The notes: generated by a model from the letters alone, not told the origin. A stretch of DNA of 64,000 nt from Streptomyces cyaneogriseus subsp. noncyanogenus (GCF_000931445.1 NZ_CP010849.1:7378001-7442000); one strand, 5' to 3'; positions 43,977 to 53,630 are shown, numbered from the stretch's first letter. Numbers and translations are program-made.

Positions 43977-44954
43977 GTGACGACTTCCACCCCGCCGGTC
44001 ACCCTCGACGACATCCGCGACGCCGCCGCCCGTCTGAAGGGCATCGCCCACCGCACTCCCGTCCTGCGCTCCCGGACCCTGGACGCGCTGGCCGGCGCCG
44101 AGGTCCTGCTGAAGTGCGAGAACTTCCAGCGCGTCGGCGCCTTCAAGTTCCGCGGCGCCTACCACGCCGCCAGTCGCCTCACGCCCGGGCAGCTGGCCCG
44201 GGGCATCGCCGCCTACTCCTCCGGCAACCACGCCCAGGCCGTCGCGCTCGCCGCCCGCGAACTCGGCACCACCGCGGTGATCGTCATGCCCGAGGACGCC
44301 CCGCCCTCCAAGCGGGACGCCACCGCCGGCTACGGCGCCGAGATCGTCACCTACGACCGCTACACCGGCGACCGCGAGGCCATCGCCGGAGCCCTGGCCG
44401 CCGAGCGGGGCCTCAGCCTGATCCCGCCCTACGACCATCCGCACGTCATCGCCGGCCAGGGCACCGCCGCGCTGGAACTCGTCGAGGAGACCGGACCCCT
44501 GGACGCGCTGATCGCGCCCGTCGGCGGGGGCGGGCTGATCGCCGGGAGCGCCACCGCCGCCAAGGGACTGCACCCCGGCACCCGGGTGATCGGTGTCGAG
44601 CCCGAGGCCGGCGACGACACCAAGCGCTCCCTGGAGGCGGGCCGGCGCGTCGCCGTCCCCGTCCCGCGCACCATCGCCGACGGCCAGGCCCTGTCCACCC
44701 CCGGCGAACTCACCTTCTCGCTCAACCGGCGGCTGCTCGACGGGATCGTGCTCGTCCGTGACGAGGAGATCCGGGACGCCATGCGGTTCGCCTTCGAGCG
44801 GCTGAAGATCGTCCTGGAGCCCAGCGGCGCCACCCCCCTGGCCGCCCTGCTGACCGGCCGCGCGGGGCGGCTTCCGGGGCGTGTCGGAGTGATCCTCTCC
44901 GGCGGCAACATCGACGCCGGCCGGTTCGCCCGGCTGTGCGGCCCCGGGAGCTGA
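43977..44954 (+). CDS. Threonine/serine dehydratase family PLP enzyme
   Basis: 325 aa, GTG behind GGAGGAGAC. Fold-type II PLP enzyme with Lys57 in GAFKFRGA, SSGNHAQAVALAARELG for the carboxylate, the phosphate-binding PVGGGGLIAGSA and a C-terminal ILSGGNID. No regulatory ACT domain, so it resembles catabolic threonine dehydratase or serine racemase, about 320 residues long. The reaction is deamination of L-Thr or L-Ser to the 2-oxo acid, or racemisation. It is not clearly linked to its neighbours. Confidence 0.86.
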   Translation: MTTSTPPVTLDDIRDAAARLKGIAHRTPVLRSRTLDALAGAEVLLKCENFQRVGAFKFRGAYHAASRLTPGQLARGIAAYSSGNHAQAVALAARELGTTAVIVMPEDAPPSKRDATAGYGAEIVTYDRYTGDREAIAGALAAERGLSLIPPYDHPHVIAGQGTAALELVEETGPLDALIAPVGGGGLIAGSATAAKGLHPGTRVIGVEPEAGDDTKRSLEAGRRVAVPVPRTIADGQALSTPGELTFSLNRRLLDGIVLVRDEEIRDAMRFAFERLKIVLEPSGATPLAALLTGRAGRLPGRVGVILSGGNIDAGRFARLCGPGS

Positions 44955-45107
44955 CGGCGCCGGCGTCACCCGGATGGCGCCCCCGGCTTGACGGACGGAC
45001 GATGAGGTGGTGGGGGTCGGCCCCGCCCGTGCCGCCCGCGGAGGATGCCGTGGCAGACGGAGGCCGGCCCCGGCCGCTGACGGACGCGGCCGGAAAGGAG
45101 GAGCGTC

Positions 45108-45467
45108 ATGTTCGAGGTCAAGACGCTCGACAAGCCGGACGAGCGGCGCGACTTCCCCCGCGGACACCTCGAAGCCGTCCACCTCTCGGGGCTCGACTTC
45201 GCCGTGGCCACGTTCGAGCCCGGCTGGCGCTGGTCGGAGTCGGTGGGGCCGATAGCGGGCACCGAGAGCTGCCAGATCCACCACAACGGCTACGTCGTGC
45301 AGGGGCGGATGCGCATCCGCATGGACGACGGCGCCGAGGGCGAGGTGGGCCCCGGCGACGTCTTCGTGTGCGCGCCCGGACACGACGCCTGGGTCGTCGG
45401 CGACGAGCAGTGCGTCGTCCACGACTTCGCGGGTGCCATGGCCCAGCAGTACGCCAAGGCCGGGTAG
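45108..45467 (+). CDS. Single-domain cupin protein
   Basis: 119 aa, ATG behind an excellent GGAAAGGAGG site. Cupin barrel with CQIHHNGYVVQGRMRIRMDDG (metal-binding His pair and the GxL strand) and GPGDVFVCAPGHDAWVVGDE, where His replaces the second motif ligand. Function unknown; small cupins are often isomerases, dioxygenases or sensors. A strong terminator follows. Confidence 0.8.
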   Translation: MFEVKTLDKPDERRDFPRGHLEAVHLSGLDFAVATFEPGWRWSESVGPIAGTESCQIHHNGYVVQGRMRIRMDDGAEGEVGPGDVFVCAPGHDAWVVGDEQCVVHDFAGAMAQQYAKAG

Positions 45468-45505
45468 CGCAAAGGCCCCGTCCGTCCGCCGGGCGGGCCG
45501 GGCCA

Positions 45506-45542
45506 CGCTCCGCTCGGGCGCGGCAAGCGCCCGAGCGGAGCG
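45506..45542 (+). terminator. Strong hairpin terminator after the cupin gene
   Basis: A perfect 16-bp stem, 45506-45521 (ending CTCGGGCGC) with 45527-45542 (starting GCGCCCGAG), closes a 5-nt loop, GGCAA. It separates the cupin gene from the esterase promoter region. Confidence 0.8.
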
Positions 45543-45671
45543 CCGCGTCACACCAGCGCACCACACCGCCACCCGAGGCCGCCCCCGCACGGCATCGAAG
45601 CCCAGGCCACCCCCCGGCCGCAGACCGCCGTACGCCCCGTGTCGTAAGTGACTGCGGCTACGGCTCCGAAT

Positions 45672-45681
45672 GTTTCGAAAC
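45672..45681. promoter_or_regulatory. Palindrome GTTTCGAAAC upstream of the CE15 esterase
   Basis: The 434-nt gap 45468-45901 holds the cupin terminator and then a relatively A+T-rich leader. GTTTCGAAAC is a perfect palindrome of the GAAA/TTTC type bound by LacI-family xylan and cellulose regulators in streptomycetes. A second partial version (AAGTTTCGGAA) lies near 45846. A hemicellulose-responsive operator is plausible. No other gene seen in the gap. Confidence 0.4.
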
Positions 45682-45901
45682 CTCTGGCGAGTCCTGCGTT
45701 GTGCCGGCCCCCCGCTGCTCGGTATCCGACCGCCATGGCAGGTCCACTCTGTCCTCTCGCCGCCCCGAAAAATCCGCCGCGCGACCAGTTGACCGGAGGG
45801 TGAAGCGGCCCTACGTTCTGCACTGCGATTCGGAAAGTGTGCCGCAAGTTTCGGAAGCGATCTCCTGCTCCCCCCCACTCGCCCCCTGCCGGAGGTTCAC
45901 C

Positions 45902-47158
45902 ATGTCGTACGCGCACGGACACCAGGACGGGCGGCGCCACCGGCGCCGTATCTGGGCCGGCGTCTCCTTACTGGCCGTGGCCGGCCTGGCCGCCACGGCG
46001 CTCGCCACTCCCGCCGGTGCCGCCTCCGTCGGCGAGGACGACGGCGCGGGCTGCCCGGTCTCCGCGCCGGGACCCCTCACCGCCAACGCCAAGCTCCCCG
46101 ACCCGTTCCGCCGCATCGACGGCACCCGTGTCACCGCCAAGTCCGACTGGCGCTGCCGGCGCGCGGAGATCCGGCAACTGGCGGAGCGGTACGTCTACGG
46201 CACGAAGCCGCCCAAACCGCAGAGTGTCACCGGGACGGTCTCCCGGACCGGCATCACGGTGAACACCTCCCACAACGGCCGCAGTGCCTCCTTCTCCGCC
46301 TCCGTCGACCTGCCCGCCGGCACCGGGCCCTTTCCGGCGGTGATCGTCCTGGGCGGGTTCGGCGCGGACACCGCCACCATCAAGGCGTCCGGGGTCGCCG
46401 TCATCTCGCTCGACCCGTACGCGATCGGCAGGGAGGGCACCCCGCGCAGCAACAAGCAGGGCGCGTTCTACAGCCTCTACGGCTCCGGCAGCAGCACCGG
46501 ACTGCTGCTCGCCTGGGCCTGGGGGGTGAGCCGGGTCATCGACGTGATCGAGCAGTCGAGCGGCGGCATCCTCAAAGCCGACGCGACCGGCGTCACCGGG
46601 TGCTCCCGGTTCGGCAAGGGCGCCTTCGTCTCCGGCGCGTTCGACCAGCGGATCGCGCTCACCATGCCGATCGAGTCGGGCACCGGCGGCGCCCCGGTGC
46701 TGCGCGGCGTCGCCCAGGAGAGCGGTGCCCAGCCGCTCAGCAGCGCCTACGGCGAACAGCCCTGGCTCGGCGACGCGTTCGGCTCCTTCACCGGCAGCCC
46801 GGCCACCCTGCCCCTCGACACCCACCAGATCATCGGCATGATCGCGCCGCGCGGGCTGTTCCTGATGGAGAACCCGCACGTCGACTGGCTCGGTGCCCGC
46901 TCCGGCAGCGTGGCAGCCCTGGCCGGCGCCGAGATCTACAAGGCGCTCGGCGCGGGCGCCGACATCTCCTACTGGTCCGACGTCCAGGACGGCACCCACT
47001 GCGCGGTCCGCTCCGAGTGGCGCACGCCGTTGCAGCAGAACCTCCGCAAGTTCCTGCTGCGCACCGCCGGCGACCCGGGGGTGTTCCGGATCAGCCCCCG
47101 CAAGAGCGGCGACCTGGCCCAGTGGCGGGACTGGCAGACGCCCGCCCTGACGGGCTGA
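45902..47158 (+). CDS. Secreted CE15 glucuronoyl esterase-like protein
   Basis: 418 aa, ATG behind CGGAGG. A signal peptide (basic start, then IWAGVSLLAVAGLAATALATPAGAA) leads to an alpha/beta hydrolase with CE15 marks: ERYVYGTKPPKP, PFPAVIVLGGFG, the nucleophile motif GVTGCSRFGKGAFVSGAFDQRIALTMPIESGTGG, MIAPRGLFLMENPHVDWLG and a catalytic His in DGTHCAVR. CE15 enzymes cut ester links between glucuronoxylan and lignin. The family is also annotated as acetylxylan esterase in older databases. Confidence 0.87.
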   Translation: MSYAHGHQDGRRHRRRIWAGVSLLAVAGLAATALATPAGAASVGEDDGAGCPVSAPGPLTANAKLPDPFRRIDGTRVTAKSDWRCRRAEIRQLAERYVYGTKPPKPQSVTGTVSRTGITVNTSHNGRSASFSASVDLPAGTGPFPAVIVLGGFGADTATIKASGVAVISLDPYAIGREGTPRSNKQGAFYSLYGSGSSTGLLLAWAWGVSRVIDVIEQSSGGILKADATGVTGCSRFGKGAFVSGAFDQRIALTMPIESGTGGAPVLRGVAQESGAQPLSSAYGEQPWLGDAFGSFTGSPATLPLDTHQIIGMIAPRGLFLMENPHVDWLGARSGSVAALAGAEIYKALGAGADISYWSDVQDGTHCAVRSEWRTPLQQNLRKFLLRTAGDPGVFRISPRKSGDLAQWRDWQTPALTG

Positions 47159-47190
47159 CGGATCCGCCGACCGCTGCGGCGCCCTGGGCG

Positions 47191-47832
47191 TCAGTCCACC
47201 AGGACGACCTCCAGCGTCCGCGGCCCGTGCACCCCCTCCACCCGGTCCAGCTCGATGTCGCTGGTCGCCGACGGGCCGGAGATCCAGGTCAGCGGGCGGG
47301 CCGGATCCAGGCGTCCGAGAGCCTGGGGCACGGAGGAGACGACCTGGCCGGGGACCCGTACCACGCAGATGTGGTGGTCGGGGACGAGTGTGATGCGGCG
47401 GCGGCCCTGGTCGGGGCCGCCGTCCAGCACGATGGTGCCGGTCTCCGCGATCGCCACCGCGCACCCGGTGATCACGCTGTCGACGCGGTCGAGTTCGTGC
47501 GGGGTGCTGCCGGCGCGGTCGGGGACGCGGGTGGCGTCCACCGCTGCGATCCAGTGCGGCGGCAGCCCCGGCGGGACGAGCACGCTGCGCGAACCCCGTT
47601 CGGCCATGAGCCGCGCGAGCAGCTTTGGCAGTTCGCCGTCCGCGCAGCGGTGCACGATCGCCCGGTAGTCCGCCAGATTCTCGGCGAGCAGCTCCACCGT
47701 CTCCTCGGCAGACCGCTCGCCGTGCTCGCGCAGATAGTCGCGCGGGACCGCCCGTTCGTAGGGGGTGTCGTCGCGCGGGACGTCGGCGAGCGCCCGCCGC
47801 ACCCGGCCCAGGATCCGTTCCCTGCTGCTCAC
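47191..47832 (-). CDS. lutC: Lactate utilisation protein C (LUD domain)
   Basis: 213 aa from GTG 47832, overlapping the lutB stop (GTGA). LUD-domain protein: SSRERILGRVRRALADVP, VDSVITGCAVAIAETGTIVLDGG, LVPDHHICVVRVPGQVVSSVP and WISGPSATSDIELDRVEGVHGPRTLEVVLV. With LutA and LutB it forms the L-lactate dehydrogenase complex that feeds pyruvate. The gene order lutA-lutB-lutC is canonical. Confidence 0.92.
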   Translation of the reverse strand: MSSRERILGRVRRALADVPRDDTPYERAVPRDYLREHGERSAEETVELLAENLADYRAIVHRCADGELPKLLARLMAERGSRSVLVPPGLPPHWIAAVDATRVPDRAGSTPHELDRVDSVITGCAVAIAETGTIVLDGGPDQGRRRITLVPDHHICVVRVPGQVVSSVPQALGRLDPARPLTWISGPSATSDIELDRVEGVHGPRTLEVVLVD

Positions 47833-49307
47833 TTGGTCCCGTCCTCTCCGCCGCGCGTGCGCTGCCACCAGTCGCGGAACGGCTCCGCGGGGACCGCCGG
47901 CAGGTCCCGGCTGCCGGTCCAGGCCCGGCCCGGTCCGGGCAGCGTCCGCGGATGGAAGCGGCGGGTGCGCGATGCCAGCCGCTGCCCCGTGCGCAGCACA
48001 CCCGGATGTGCGAACGCCCACTGCGCGGCCCGCATCGCCGCCCGCTCGGCGGCATGCCCCTTGGCCGGTTTCAGCAGGACCTTGTTGCCCCGGCGGGTCG
48101 CCGGGCCGCCCTGCACCACCCGCTCGCGCAGATGCACCAGCACCTCCGGGATGTCGATGGCGACCGGGCACACCTCGTAGCAGGCGCCGCACAGCGAGGA
48201 CGCGTAGGGCAGGGAGGCGTCGATGTCGCTGCCGGTGCCCCTGAGCTGCGGGCTGAGGATGGCGCCGATCGGGCCCGGGTAGACCGAGCCGTAGGCGTGG
48301 CCGCCGGCCCGCTCGTACACCGGGCACACGTTCAGGCAGGCCGAACAGCGGATGCAGCGCAGCGCCTGGCGGCCGACCTCGTCGGCGAGGGTGTCGGTGC
48401 GGCCGTTGTCCAGCAGCACCAGATGGAAGGTGCGCGGGCCGTCCTCGTCGGTGGTGCCGGTCCACATGGACGTGTACGGGTTCATCCGCTCGGCCGTGGA
48501 GGAGCGGGGGAGGGTCTGGAGGAACACCTCCAGGTCCCGCCAGGTCGGCACGATCTTCTCGATGCCGACCACGGAGATCAGCGTCTCCGGCAGGGTCAGG
48601 CACATCCGCCCGTTGCCCTCGGACTCCACCACCACCAGCGTGCCGGTCTCGGCGACGACGAAGTTCGCGCCGGAGACGCCGACCTTGGCCCGCAGGAACT
48701 TCTCCCGCAGATGCAGGCGGGCGGCCTCGGCGAGTTCGGCGGGCGTGTCGGTCAGCCCCTCGGGAGCCGGACGGCCCCACTCGCTCATCTCCGCGCGGAA
48801 GATGTCCCGGATCTCGCCCCGGTTGCGGTGGATGGCGGGGACCAGGATGTGCGAGGGCCGGTCCTTGCCCAACTGCACGATCAGCTCGGCCAGATCGGTC
48901 TCGTAGGCCCGGATGCCCGCCGCCTCGAGGGCCTCGTTGAGGCCGATCTCCTGCGTGGCCATCGACTTGACCTTGACGACCTCCGACTCGCCGGTCTCCT
49001 CGACCAGGGCGGTCACGATCCGGTTGGCCTCGTCCGCGTCGGCGGCCCAGTGCACCGTGCCGCCCGCGGCCGTCACCGCCTCCTCCACCCGCACCAGATA
49101 GCGGTCCAGGTGCCGCAGCGTGTGGTCCTTGATCCGCCTGCCCGCCTCGCGCAGCTCCGCCCAGTCGGAGACCTCCGTGACGGCCTTCGCCCGCTTGGCG
49201 CGGATGGTGTGCGTGGCATGGCGCAGATTGCCGCGCAGCGTCCGGTCGCGCACGGCGGCGCGCGCCGCCTCCGGGAAGGCCGGCATCCCCAGATACGTGC
49301 CGCTCAT
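47829..49307 (-). CDS. lutB: Lactate utilisation protein B (iron-sulfur LUD protein)
   Basis: 492 aa; the ATG overlaps the lutA stop (ATGA). An N-terminal LUD domain (KVKSMATQEIGLNEALEAAGIRAYETDLAELIVQL, NFVVAETGTLVVVESEGNGRM) is followed by a ferredoxin-like domain with two 4Fe-4S motifs, CIRCSACLNVCP and CGACYEVCP. The C-terminus, with an Arg/Trp-rich tail (FRDWWQRTRGG), is as in other LutB. It passes electrons from lactate oxidation. Confidence 0.93.
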   Translation of the reverse strand: MSGTYLGMPAFPEAARAAVRDRTLRGNLRHATHTIRAKRAKAVTEVSDWAELREAGRRIKDHTLRHLDRYLVRVEEAVTAAGGTVHWAADADEANRIVTALVEETGESEVVKVKSMATQEIGLNEALEAAGIRAYETDLAELIVQLGKDRPSHILVPAIHRNRGEIRDIFRAEMSEWGRPAPEGLTDTPAELAEAARLHLREKFLRAKVGVSGANFVVAETGTLVVVESEGNGRMCLTLPETLISVVGIEKIVPTWRDLEVFLQTLPRSSTAERMNPYTSMWTGTTDEDGPRTFHLVLLDNGRTDTLADEVGRQALRCIRCSACLNVCPVYERAGGHAYGSVYPGPIGAILSPQLRGTGSDIDASLPYASSLCGACYEVCPVAIDIPEVLVHLRERVVQGGPATRRGNKVLLKPAKGHAAERAAMRAAQWAFAHPGVLRTGQRLASRTRRFHPRTLPGPGRAWTGSRDLPAVPAEPFRDWWQRTRGGEDGTK

Positions 49308-50059
49308 ACGGCCGCCCCTTCCTCCGTGTTCGCCAGGATCTCCGCGATGTGCACCGGCCGCATGCCCACCCGCAGCCGGGACATCGTCCCGCCGATGTGC
49401 ATCAGGCAGGAGTTGTCCGCCGCGCACAGCACCTCGGCGCCGGTCGACTCGGCGTTGCGCACCTTGTCCGTCCCCATCGCCGCCGACACATCGGCGTTCT
49501 TCACCGCGAAGGTGCCGCCGAACCCGCAGCACTCCTCGGCGCCCGGCAGCTCGACCAGCTCCAGCCCCTTCACCGCCCGCAGCAGCTTCAGCGGCCTGTC
49601 GCCCAGGCCCAGGGAGCGCAGCCCGTGGCAGGTCGGGTGGTACGTCACCGTGTGCGGGTAGTACGCCCCGACGTCCGTCACCCCCAGCACGTCCACCAGG
49701 AACTCCGTCAGCTCGTACGTCTTCGGCACCACCGGCGCCACGGTGGCCGCGAGGGCGCCCCCGCGGCCCTCGGCCCGCGCCCGCTCACCCATGCGCGGAT
49801 ACAGCTCCCGCACCATCGCCCCGCACGACCCCGAGGGCGTCACGATCGCCTCGTACTCCCGGAAGACCTCGGCGAAGTGCCGGGCCAGCGGCTCCGCCTC
49901 GTGCCGGTAGCCGGTGTTGTAGTGCGCCTGCCCGCAGCAGGTCTGTGCCGCGGGGAAGTCCACGTCGACGCCCAGCCGCGTCAGCAGTCTCACCACCGCG
50001 CGGCCGGTGTCCGGATACAGCGTGTCGTTGACGCAGGTCAGGAACAGGGCGACACGCAT
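49304..50059 (-). CDS. lutA: Lactate utilisation protein A (Cys-rich CCG protein)
   Basis: 251 aa from ATG 50059. Two cysteine-rich repeats of the heterodisulfide-reductase type: QTCCGQAHYNTGY with PSGSCGAM, and YHPTCHGL with EECCGFGG and NSCLMHIGG. It starts MRVALFLTCVNDTLYPDTG. The first gene of the lut set lies 71 nt after rhaB on the same strand, so it may also be transcribed from the rhamnose promoter. An imperfect palindrome (ATCATCGGACGAT, 50078-50090) could be its own operator. Confidence 0.92.
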   Translation of the reverse strand: MRVALFLTCVNDTLYPDTGRAVVRLLTRLGVDVDFPAAQTCCGQAHYNTGYRHEAEPLARHFAEVFREYEAIVTPSGSCGAMVRELYPRMGERARAEGRGGALAATVAPVVPKTYELTEFLVDVLGVTDVGAYYPHTVTYHPTCHGLRSLGLGDRPLKLLRAVKGLELVELPGAEECCGFGGTFAVKNADVSAAMGTDKVRNAESTGAEVLCAADNSCLMHIGGTMSRLRVGMRPVHIAEILANTEEGAAV

Positions 50060-50130
50060 CGCGGCTCCTCGTGAGTGATCATCGGACGATTGCAGGGTAA
50101 TCGGCGGGCCGGGGCCGGGTAAGGCCCCGT

Positions 50131-51594
50131 TCACCGGTCGGCGAGTCGGGCCTCGGCCGCCCGCCAGCGCGCCGTGCCGCCGCGCGGCGCGTACCGGGTC
50201 AGCGGCTGGGTGCGCACCAGCAGTTCCCGCATGCCGGCCAGGTCGCCCGCCGTGCCGTGGGCCCGGGCCTGGACGAGGACGTTGCCGAGGGCCGCCGCCT
50301 CCGTCGGCCCCGCCACCACCGGCAGCCCGCAGGCGTCGGCGGTCAACTGGCACAGCAGGGCGTTGCGGGTGCCGCCGCCCACGATGTGCACGACGTCGAC
50401 CGGGTGGCCGGCGAGCCGCTGCGCGTCCGCGACGGCCCTGCGGTGGGCCAGCGCCAGGGAGTCGAGGATGCAGCGCGTGGTCTCGGCGGGCGAGCCGGGC
50501 ACCGGCTGCCCCGAGGCGCGGCACGCCTGCGCGATCCGCTCCGGCATCCGGCCCGGCGCGAGGAACGCCGCGTCGCCCGCGTCCACCACCGACCGCAGCG
50601 CCGGCACCTTGGCAGCCTCCCGCAGCAGCCCGCCCAGGTCCGGGTCGCCCCAGGCCCGTACGCACTCCTGGAGCAGCCACAGCCCCATGATGTTGCGCAG
50701 GTAGCGGACCGTGCCGTCGAGCCCCAGCTCATTGGTGAAGTTGGCGGCGCGGCTCTCCTCCGTCAGCACCGGCGCGGTCAGTTCCAGACCCGCCAGCGAC
50801 CAGGTGCCCGTACAGATGTAGGCGAACCGCTCGCCGGCGGCGGGCACGGCGGCCACCGCGGAGGCGGTGTCGTGCGAGGCGACCGCCGTCACCGGCACCG
50901 GCCCGGCCAGCCCCGTCTCCTCCAGCACCTCCGCACGCAGCACGCCCGCCGGATCGCCCGGGTGCCGCAGCGGCGGGAAGAGGCCGAGGTCGACGCCGAG
51001 CCGGTCCGCGACGCCCCGCGCCCAGTCACGGGTGCGCGGATCGATCAACTGGGTGGTGGAGGCGTTGGTCAGCTCCGTGCCCTGCTCACCGGTGAGCCAG
51101 TACGCCAGCAGGTCCGGCATCAGCAACACGCGCCTCGCCTGTGCCAATTGAGCCGTGGAGCGGGCGGCGGTGAGCTGGTACAGGGTGTTGAAAGGGGCGT
51201 ACTGCAACCCGGTCGCCGCGTACAGCTCCTCGGCCGGCACGGTCGTCCACACCTTCTCCGCGACGCCCTCGGTACGGCCGTCGCGGTAGTGCACGGGGTT
51301 GCCGAGCAGCGCCCCGTCCGCGTCGAGCAGGCCGTAGTCCACGGCCCAGCTGTCGATGCCGACGGAGTCGATCCGGCCCTCGCAGCGGGAACCGGCCGCC
51401 CGCAGCCCGTCCAGGACGCCCGCGTACAGGGCGAGGACGTCCCAGCGCAGCCCCTCGGGCACGCGGACCGGCCGGTTGGGGAAGCGGTGCGCCTCGGCCA
51501 GCTCCAGCGTGTCGGGCCCGGCGCGGCCGACCATGACCCGCCCGCTGGACGCGCCGAGGTCGACCGCGGCGTACGACTTCACGCGGGCGCTCAC
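50131..51594 (-). CDS. rhaB: Rhamnulokinase
   Basis: 487 aa, GTG start overlapping the upstream stop (GTGA). FGGY-family kinase: DLGASSGRVMVGR at the N-terminus, IDSVGIDSWAVDYGLLDADG, the HDTASAVAAVPA loop, YICTGTWSLAGLEL (the TGTWSL-type ATP site of rhamnulokinases) and IVGGGTRNALLCQLTADACGLPV. It phosphorylates L-rhamnulose at O1. Context with isomerase and aldolase confirms the role. Confidence 0.93.
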   Translation of the reverse strand: MSARVKSYAAVDLGASSGRVMVGRAGPDTLELAEAHRFPNRPVRVPEGLRWDVLALYAGVLDGLRAAGSRCEGRIDSVGIDSWAVDYGLLDADGALLGNPVHYRDGRTEGVAEKVWTTVPAEELYAATGLQYAPFNTLYQLTAARSTAQLAQARRVLLMPDLLAYWLTGEQGTELTNASTTQLIDPRTRDWARGVADRLGVDLGLFPPLRHPGDPAGVLRAEVLEETGLAGPVPVTAVASHDTASAVAAVPAAGERFAYICTGTWSLAGLELTAPVLTEESRAANFTNELGLDGTVRYLRNIMGLWLLQECVRAWGDPDLGGLLREAAKVPALRSVVDAGDAAFLAPGRMPERIAQACRASGQPVPGSPAETTRCILDSLALAHRRAVADAQRLAGHPVDVVHIVGGGTRNALLCQLTADACGLPVVAGPTEAAALGNVLVQARAHGTAGDLAGMRELLVRTQPLTRYAPRGGTARWRAAEARLADR

Positions 51595-53630
51595 CGCAGG
51601 AAGGCGGCGGCGACGCCGGCGTCGACCGGGACGTGCAGGCCGGTGGTGTGGGTCAGGTCGCCGCCGGTCAGCGCGAACACGGCGTTCGCGACGTGCTCCG
51701 GCAGCACCTCCCGCTTGAGCAGCGTGCGCTGTGCGTAGAACTCGCCCAGCTTCTCCTCCGGCACCCCGTACACCGCAGCCCGCTGCGCGCCCCAGCCGCC
51801 CGCGAAGATCCCGGAACCGCGCACCACACCGTCGGGGTTGACCCCGTTGACGCGGATGCCGTGCTCGCCGAGCTCGGCGGCGAGCAGACGCACCTGGTGG
51901 GCCTGGTCGGCCTTGGTGGCGGAGTAGGCGATGTTGTTCGGTCCGGCGAAGACGGCGTTCTTCGAGGCGATGTAGACGATGTCGCCGCCGAGCCGCTGCG
52001 CGATCATCACCCGGGCCGCCTCGCGGGAGACCAGGAACGAACCGCGGGCCATGATGTCGTGCTGGAGGTCCCAGTCCTTCGCCGAAGTCTCCAGCAGCGG
52101 CTTGGAGATGGAGATGCCCGCGTTGTTGACCACCAGGTCGACGCCGCCGAAGGCCAGCACCGCGGCCCGGAACGCCTCGGCGATCTGCTCCTCTGAGGTG
52201 ACGTCCACGGTCACCGCGACGGCCCGGTCCGGACCGCCGAGCTCCTCGGCGACGGCCGCCGCGTTCTCACCGTTCAGATCCGCGACGACGACACAGGCGC
52301 CCTCGGCGGCCAGCCGGTGCGCGATCGCCTTGCCGATGCCGCTGCCCGCGCCCGTCACCAGCGCCACCCGTGTCGCCAGCGGCTTGGGCTTCGGCATCCG
52401 CTGGAGCTTGGCCTCCTCCAGCGCCCAGTACTCGATGCGGAACTTCTCCGACTCCTCGATCGGCGCGTACGCCGAGACCGCCTCCGCGCCGCGCATCACG
52501 TTGATGGCGTTGACGTAGAACTCGCCGGCCACCCGCGCGGTCTGCTTGTCCTTGCCGAAGCTGAACATGCCCACGCCCGGCACCAGCACGATCGCCGGGT
52601 CGGCGCCGCGCATGGCGGGGGAGTCCGGCCCGGCGTGCCGGTGGTAGTAGGCGGCGTACTCCTCGCGGTAGGCGGCGTGCAGTTCCTTCAGCCGGGCCAC
52701 GGCCTCGTCCAGCGGAGCCGTCGGCGGCAGGTCCAGGACGAGCGGCCGGACCTTGGTGCGCAGGAAGTGGTCGGGGCAGGAGGTGCCCAGCGCGGCCAGG
52801 CGCGGGTGCTCGGCCCGGGAGACGAAGTCCAGCACCGCCTCGGAGTCGGTGAAGTGGCCGACCTGCGGCCGGTCCTGGGAGGCGACCGCCCGGACGTACG
52901 GCGCCAGCGCCGCCGCCCGCGCCCGCCGCTCCGCCTCGGGCAGCGGCTCGTACCCCTCGATCACCGGGCCGAACGGCTCCGGCCCGCCCCGTTCGGCGAG
53001 GAACCTTTCGGCGGTGCGGATGATGTGCAGCGAGTTGCGCTCGCACTCCTCGCTGGTGTCGCCCCAGGCCGTGATGCCGTGCCCGCCCAGGACGCAGCCG
53101 ATCGCCCGCGGGTTGGCCTCCCTGACCGCCGCGATGTCCAGGCCGAGCTGGAAGCCGGGCCGCCGCCAGGGCACCCACACCACCGTGTCGCCGAAACACT
53201 CGGCGGTCAGCTTCTCCCCGTCGGCGGCACAGGCCAGCGCGATCCCGGAGTCGGGGTGGAGGTGGTCGACGTGCGCGGCCTCCACCAGGCCGTGCATCGC
53301 CGTGTCGATGGAGGGCGCGGCGCCGCCCTTGCCGTGCAGGCAGTAGTCGAACGCGGCGACCATCTCGTCCTCGCGCTCGACGCCCGGGTAGACGTCCTTC
53401 AGGGCCCGCAGCCGGTCCAGGCGCAGGACGGCGAGGCCGGCCTCGGTCAGCGTGCCGAGGTCGCCGCCGGAGCCCTTGACCCACATCAGTTCCACGTCAC
53501 CGCCGGTGACGGGGTCGGTGGCGGTGCCCTTGGCGGAGGCGTTGCCCCCGGCGTAGTTGGTGTTGCGGGGGTCGGCGCCGAGCCGGTGGGAGCGGGCGAG
53601 CAGTGCGGCGGCTTCGGGGTGGGATGCCAT
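51591..53630 (-). CDS. rhaD: Bifunctional rhamnulose-1-phosphate aldolase/short-chain dehydrogenase
   Basis: 679 aa, ATG 53630. The N-terminal half is a class II aldolase/adducin domain (NYAGGNASAKG, MWVKGSGGDLGTL, HVDHLHPDS with zinc-binding HxH, GGHGITAWGDT). From about residue 425 it is an SDR dehydrogenase with TGAGSGIGKAIA, NNAGIS and the YSATK active site. The fusion cleaves rhamnulose-1-phosphate to dihydroxyacetone phosphate and L-lactaldehyde, and the dehydrogenase domain can oxidise the aldehyde to L-lactate. That product is what the adjacent lut genes consume. Confidence 0.93.
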   Translation of the reverse strand: MASHPEAAALLARSHRLGADPRNTNYAGGNASAKGTATDPVTGGDVELMWVKGSGGDLGTLTEAGLAVLRLDRLRALKDVYPGVEREDEMVAAFDYCLHGKGGAAPSIDTAMHGLVEAAHVDHLHPDSGIALACAADGEKLTAECFGDTVVWVPWRRPGFQLGLDIAAVREANPRAIGCVLGGHGITAWGDTSEECERNSLHIIRTAERFLAERGGPEPFGPVIEGYEPLPEAERRARAAALAPYVRAVASQDRPQVGHFTDSEAVLDFVSRAEHPRLAALGTSCPDHFLRTKVRPLVLDLPPTAPLDEAVARLKELHAAYREEYAAYYHRHAGPDSPAMRGADPAIVLVPGVGMFSFGKDKQTARVAGEFYVNAINVMRGAEAVSAYAPIEESEKFRIEYWALEEAKLQRMPKPKPLATRVALVTGAGSGIGKAIAHRLAAEGACVVVADLNGENAAAVAEELGGPDRAVAVTVDVTSEEQIAEAFRAAVLAFGGVDLVVNNAGISISKPLLETSAKDWDLQHDIMARGSFLVSREAARVMIAQRLGGDIVYIASKNAVFAGPNNIAYSATKADQAHQVRLLAAELGEHGIRVNGVNPDGVVRGSGIFAGGWGAQRAAVYGVPEEKLGEFYAQRTLLKREVLPEHVANAVFALTGGDLTHTTGLHVPVDAGVAAAFLR

